A stretch of 64,000 nt of DNA from Bradyrhizobium frederickii (GTDB lineage: Bacteria; Pseudomonadota; Alphaproteobacteria; Rhizobiales; Xanthobacteraceae). Positions 61,467 to 64,000 of the stretch are shown in pieces (position 1 is the first letter of the stretch; every line of letters begins with the position of its first letter). Under the pieces are notes generated by a model that had not been told where the DNA came from, ran no database searches, and was given only the letters and a program-made list of their open reading frames with translations. Position numbers and translations under genes: made by a program. The stretch covers positions 62,001 through 126,000 of the forward strand of contig NZ_SPQS01000017.1 in the NCBI RefSeq assembly GCF_004570865.1. Direction: 5' to 3'.

Positions 61467-62098
61467 TCCACCGTGATCTTGTTGGCGAACATCATGCCGA
61501 AATTGGTGTTCTCGCCGTTCATGAAGGTCTGCTCGTTGAGCTTCTGCGCGGTCGCGGTGCCGTCGCTCGGCCGGTCAAGCTTCATCTGGCAGCCGGCGGG
61601 CGCGCCGACCAGCTTGACCGGATGGTCCTTGGCCATCTGGAAATCGATGAAGAACGAGCGGTCGAACACTTCGAGCACCAGCTGCCTGGGCTTGACCGGA
61701 TTCTTCAGCGGCAGCGTGAAGTGCAGGGTCAGCACGGTGTCCTTGTAGTCGAGGAAGTAGTCGACCGGCTCCTGGAAACGTTCCTTCTTGCCGTCGGCTC
61801 GCGCGAAGGTGAAGTAGGCATATTCCTTCAGCGACTCGACATTGGTCTGCGCCAGCGGCACGAGCTCCTCGCGGGTATAGGCGCCCTTGGTTTTGCTCTC
61901 GAGCCCCTGCACCGCATAGGCCGAGAACATGTCGTCAAAGGTCCAGGCGTGACGGACGCCGGTGATCGTGCCGTCCGCAGCATAAAGCAGCTCGCTGGTG
62001 GCGGTGATCCAGACATGCGGATGCGCGCTCGCCGCGCCCGCGGCGAGCGACAGGCCAGCGGCGAGCAGCAGTCCAAACAGACGGCGCATCGTGCCCAT
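61457..62098 (-). CDS. DUF1007 periplasmic protein (metal-transport associated)
   Basis: A 213-residue exported protein with a signal peptide (cleavage after ASA, about residue 25). The mature N-terminus HPHVWI is the DUF1007 hallmark and is a possible metal ligand. DUF1007 genes routinely precede NicO-type exporters, as here, where the stop overlaps the exporter start region. The start overlaps the stop of the peptidase gene by 1 nt. It probably delivers or binds metal in the periplasm. Confidence 0.88.
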   Translation of the reverse strand: MGTMRRLFGLLLAAGLSLAAGAASAHPHVWITATSELLYAADGTITGVRHAWTFDDMFSAYAVQGLESKTKGAYTREELVPLAQTNVESLKEYAYFTFARADGKKERFQEPVDYFLDYKDTVLTLHFTLPLKNPVKPRQLVLEVFDRSFFIDFQMAKDHPVKLVGAPAGCQMKLDRPSDGTATAQKLNEQTFMNGENTNFGMMFANKITVDCP

Positions 62099-64000
62099 CA
62101 GGCAGCCTCGGCGTTGTCGAGCAGGCCCCGCCGGCGCAGCAGCGCATCGGGTTCCGGCGGGCGGCCGCGGAAGGCCTCATAGGCGGCTTCCGGATCGACC
62201 GATCCGCCCGAGGCGTAGATGTCATCGTGGAGGCGTTTTGCCACGGCGGGATCGAAGATGTCCCCGGCCTCCTCAAACGCGCCGAAGGCGTCGGCGTCCA
62301 TCACCTCCGACCACATGTAGCTGTAATAGCCGGCGGCATAATGGTCGCCGGTGAAGATGTGGCCGAACTGCGTGGGACGGTGACGCAGCGCGATCTCTTC
62401 GGGCATGCCGATCTTCGCCAGCTCCTGCTTTTCGAAAGCACGGACATCCTGCGCGGCAGCGGCCGGCTGGGTGTGGAATTCGAGGTCGATCAGCGCCGAG
62501 GAGACGAACTCGACGGTGGCAAAGCCCTGGTTGAATTTGCGCGCGGCAAGGAAACGCTGGAGCAGGTCGTCCGGCAGCGGCTCGCCGGTCCGGTAGTGGC
62601 GGGCGAACTTCTGCAGCACCTCGGGCCGCTCCTGCCAGTGCTCGTAGAGCTGGGACGGCAACTCGACGAAGTCGGTGAACACGGATGTGCCCGACAGCGA
62701 CGGATAGGTCACGTTGGAGAGCATGCCGTGCAGGCCGTGGCCGAACTCGTGGAACAGGGTGCGGGCATCGTCGGGCGACAGCAGCGAGGGCTCGCCGTCG
62801 GCGCCCTTGGCGAAGTTGCAGATGTTGAGAACCAGCGGCGCGACGTCGCCGTCGAGCTTCTGCTGGTCGCGCAGCGAGGTCATCCAGGCGCCGGAGCGCT
62901 TCGACGGGCGCGCGAAGTAGTCGCCGTAGAACAGCGCCTTGTGCTTGCCGTCCCTGTCCTTCATCTCCCAGACCCGGACGTCGGGGTGCCAGACCGGAAC
63001 GTCCTTGCGCTCCTCGAAGGTGACGCCGAACAGCCGCGTGGCGCAGTCGAAGGCGGCGGCGATCATGTTGTCGAGCGCGAGGTATGGCTTGATCGCGGAA
63101 TCGTCGAAATTGGCGCGCTGAAGGCGCAGCTTTTCGGCATAGAAGCGCCAGTCCCAGGGGGCGAGCTTGAAATTGCCGCCCTCCGCCGTGATCAGCGCCT
63201 GCATCTCGTCGCGATCGGCAAGCGCCCGGGCACGCGCCGGCTTCCAGACCCGCTCCAACAGGCCCCGCACCGCGTCCGGCGTCTTGGCCATGGAATCCTC
63301 GAGCCGGTAGGCAGCATAGGTCGGATAGCCCAGGAGGTTCGCGCTCTCCTCGCGCAGCTTCAGGATCTCGACGATGGTTTCGTTGTTGTCGTTAGCATTG
63401 CCATTGTCGCCGCGGGCGATGAAGGCCTTGTAGACCTTCTCGCGCAGGTCGCGCCGGGCCGAGCTCTTCAGGAACTGCTCGACCGAGGAACGCGACAGCG
63501 TGACGATGGCCTTGCCGTCCATCCCGCGCTCTTCCGCCGCAGCCTTGGCGGCGGCGACAAAGCTCTCCGGCAGGCCCTGGCGGTCGGCCTCGCCCAACTC
63601 CATGACCCAGTCCTGCTCGTCGCCGAGCAGATGATGGCTGAAGCCGGTGCCAAGCTGGGCGAGCCTCTCGTTGATCTCGGCCATCCGGGTCTTGGCCTCC
63701 TCGGACAGGCCGGCGCCGGCGCGGTGGAAGCGGGTATAGGTGCGCTCCAAGAGGCGGAGCTGCTCGGGCGAAAGACCGAGATCGGCGCGGTTCTCGTGCA
63801 GCTGGGCGATGCGACCAAACAGCACGGCGTTCATCATGATCGGATTCCAGTGCCGCGCCATCCGCAAGGAGACATCCTTGTCGATCTCCAGGATGGCCGG
63901 ATTGGAATTCGCCGAGACCAGATCGTAGAACACCGCCGCGACCTTGCTCAGCAGCTTGCCCGAGCGCTCCAGCGCCGTGATGGTGTTGGCGAAGTCGGGC
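62098..64000 (-). CDS. M3-family oligopeptidase (partial, start beyond window)
   Basis: At least 633 residues of a thimet-oligopeptidase-type metallopeptidase. The zinc motif HEFGH is in ARTLFHEFGHGLHGML, with the third ligand Glu further on. The downstream FVELPSQLYEHW and the C-terminal GHIFTGDHYAAGYYSYMWSEV segment match M3A peptidases (OpdA/Dcp). The frame stays open to position 64000, and the codons beyond 63933 still read as M3 sequence (FANTITALERSGKLL), so the true start lies outside. It degrades short peptides in the cytoplasm. Confidence 0.95.
   Translation of the reverse strand, partial: PDFANTITALERSGKLLSKVAAVFYDLVSANSNPAILEIDKDVSLRMARHWNPIMMNAVLFGRIAQLHENRADLGLSPEQLRLLERTYTRFHRAGAGLSEEAKTRMAEINERLAQLGTGFSHHLLGDEQDWVMELGEADRQGLPESFVAAAKAAAEERGMDGKAIVTLSRSSVEQFLKSSARRDLREKVYKAFIARGDNGNANDNNETIVEILKLREESANLLGYPTYAAYRLEDSMAKTPDAVRGLLERVWKPARARALADRDEMQALITAEGGNFKLAPWDWRFYAEKLRLQRANFDDSAIKPYLALDNMIAAAFDCATRLFGVTFEERKDVPVWHPDVRVWEMKDRDGKHKALFYGDYFARPSKRSGAWMTSLRDQQKLDGDVAPLVLNICNFAKGADGEPSLLSPDDARTLFHEFGHGLHGMLSNVTYPSLSGTSVFTDFVELPSQLYEHWQERPEVLQKFARHYRTGEPLPDDLLQRFLAARKFNQGFATVEFVSSALIDLEFHTQPAAAAQDVRAFEKQELAKIGMPEEIALRHRPTQFGHIFTGDHYAAGYYSYMWSEVMDADAFGAFEEAGDIFDPAVAKRLHDDIYASGGSVDPEAAYEAFRGRPPEPDALLRRRGLLDNAEAA

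Overview
The window looks like chromosomal DNA of a Bradyrhizobium-like alphaproteobacterium (order Hyphomicrobiales). The reasons are high GC with strong GC3 bias, an mmgR/suhB-type small RNA, a ROSE-type RNA thermometer ahead of an hsp20 gene, a CpdR cell-cycle regulator beside tRNA-Val and an N-formylglutamate amidohydrolase gene, a FixK-like box, and many short palindromic intergenic repeats. No integrase, transposase, phage gene, rRNA operon or CRISPR array was found.

Layout. 0.2-4.8 kb: DUF4173 membrane protein, a CreB/CreC-like two-component system, a 46-residue membrane protein and AlkB. 5-7.6 kb: an exported esterase-like protein without its nucleophile, and an orphan branched-chain-type periplasmic binding protein behind a FixK-like box. 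7.7-12.8 kb: signalling island with a PAS-PAS-GGDEF-EAL protein, a globin-coupled chemoreceptor and a PAS-PAS-XRE protein. 12.9-19.5 kb: a coupled minus-strand operon encoding a degenerate histidine-kinase-like protein, two RND adaptors, an RND pump and a small secreted protein. 19.7-21.5 kb: two TetR regulators and a membrane-anchored hypothetical. 21.9-26.7 kb: an eight-gene plus-strand operon with three tiny proteins, a membrane-anchored protein, a PepSY protein, a patatin lipase, acetoacetate decarboxylase and 3-hydroxybutyrate dehydrogenase. The same 11-bp operator core lies in the divergent tetR/efflux promoter region and over the predicted start site of this operon, which suggests one regulon.

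26.8-38.8 kb: a heme-sensor adenylate cyclase, a mandelate-racemase homologue with an altered catalytic Lys, a Glyoxalase_8/DUF3471-like protein, tRNA-Val, cpdR, N-formylglutamate amidohydrolase, the mmgR-like sRNA, hisN, a LysR/TauE pair, a LysE exporter and a TPR adenylate cyclase. 39-45.6 kb: a 924-residue di-heme cytochrome c, two alpha/beta hydrolases, hsp20 with a sigma32-like promoter and RNA thermometer, and a secreted Pro-rich protein. 46-52.4 kb: glutamate synthase gltB and gltD. 52.5-64 kb: an Imm32-like orphan, an outer-membrane beta-barrel protein, kdsD, a carboxymuconolactone-decarboxylase-like gene divergent from hxlR with a tandem operator, NfeD and SPFH membrane proteins, hemH, a MAPEG protein, a His-rich Ni/Co exporter with DUF1007, and an M3 peptidase cut by the window end.

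At least eight intergenic regions hold imperfect inverted-repeat elements of about 100-160 bp. One of these appears to supply the C-terminus of the HxlR protein.
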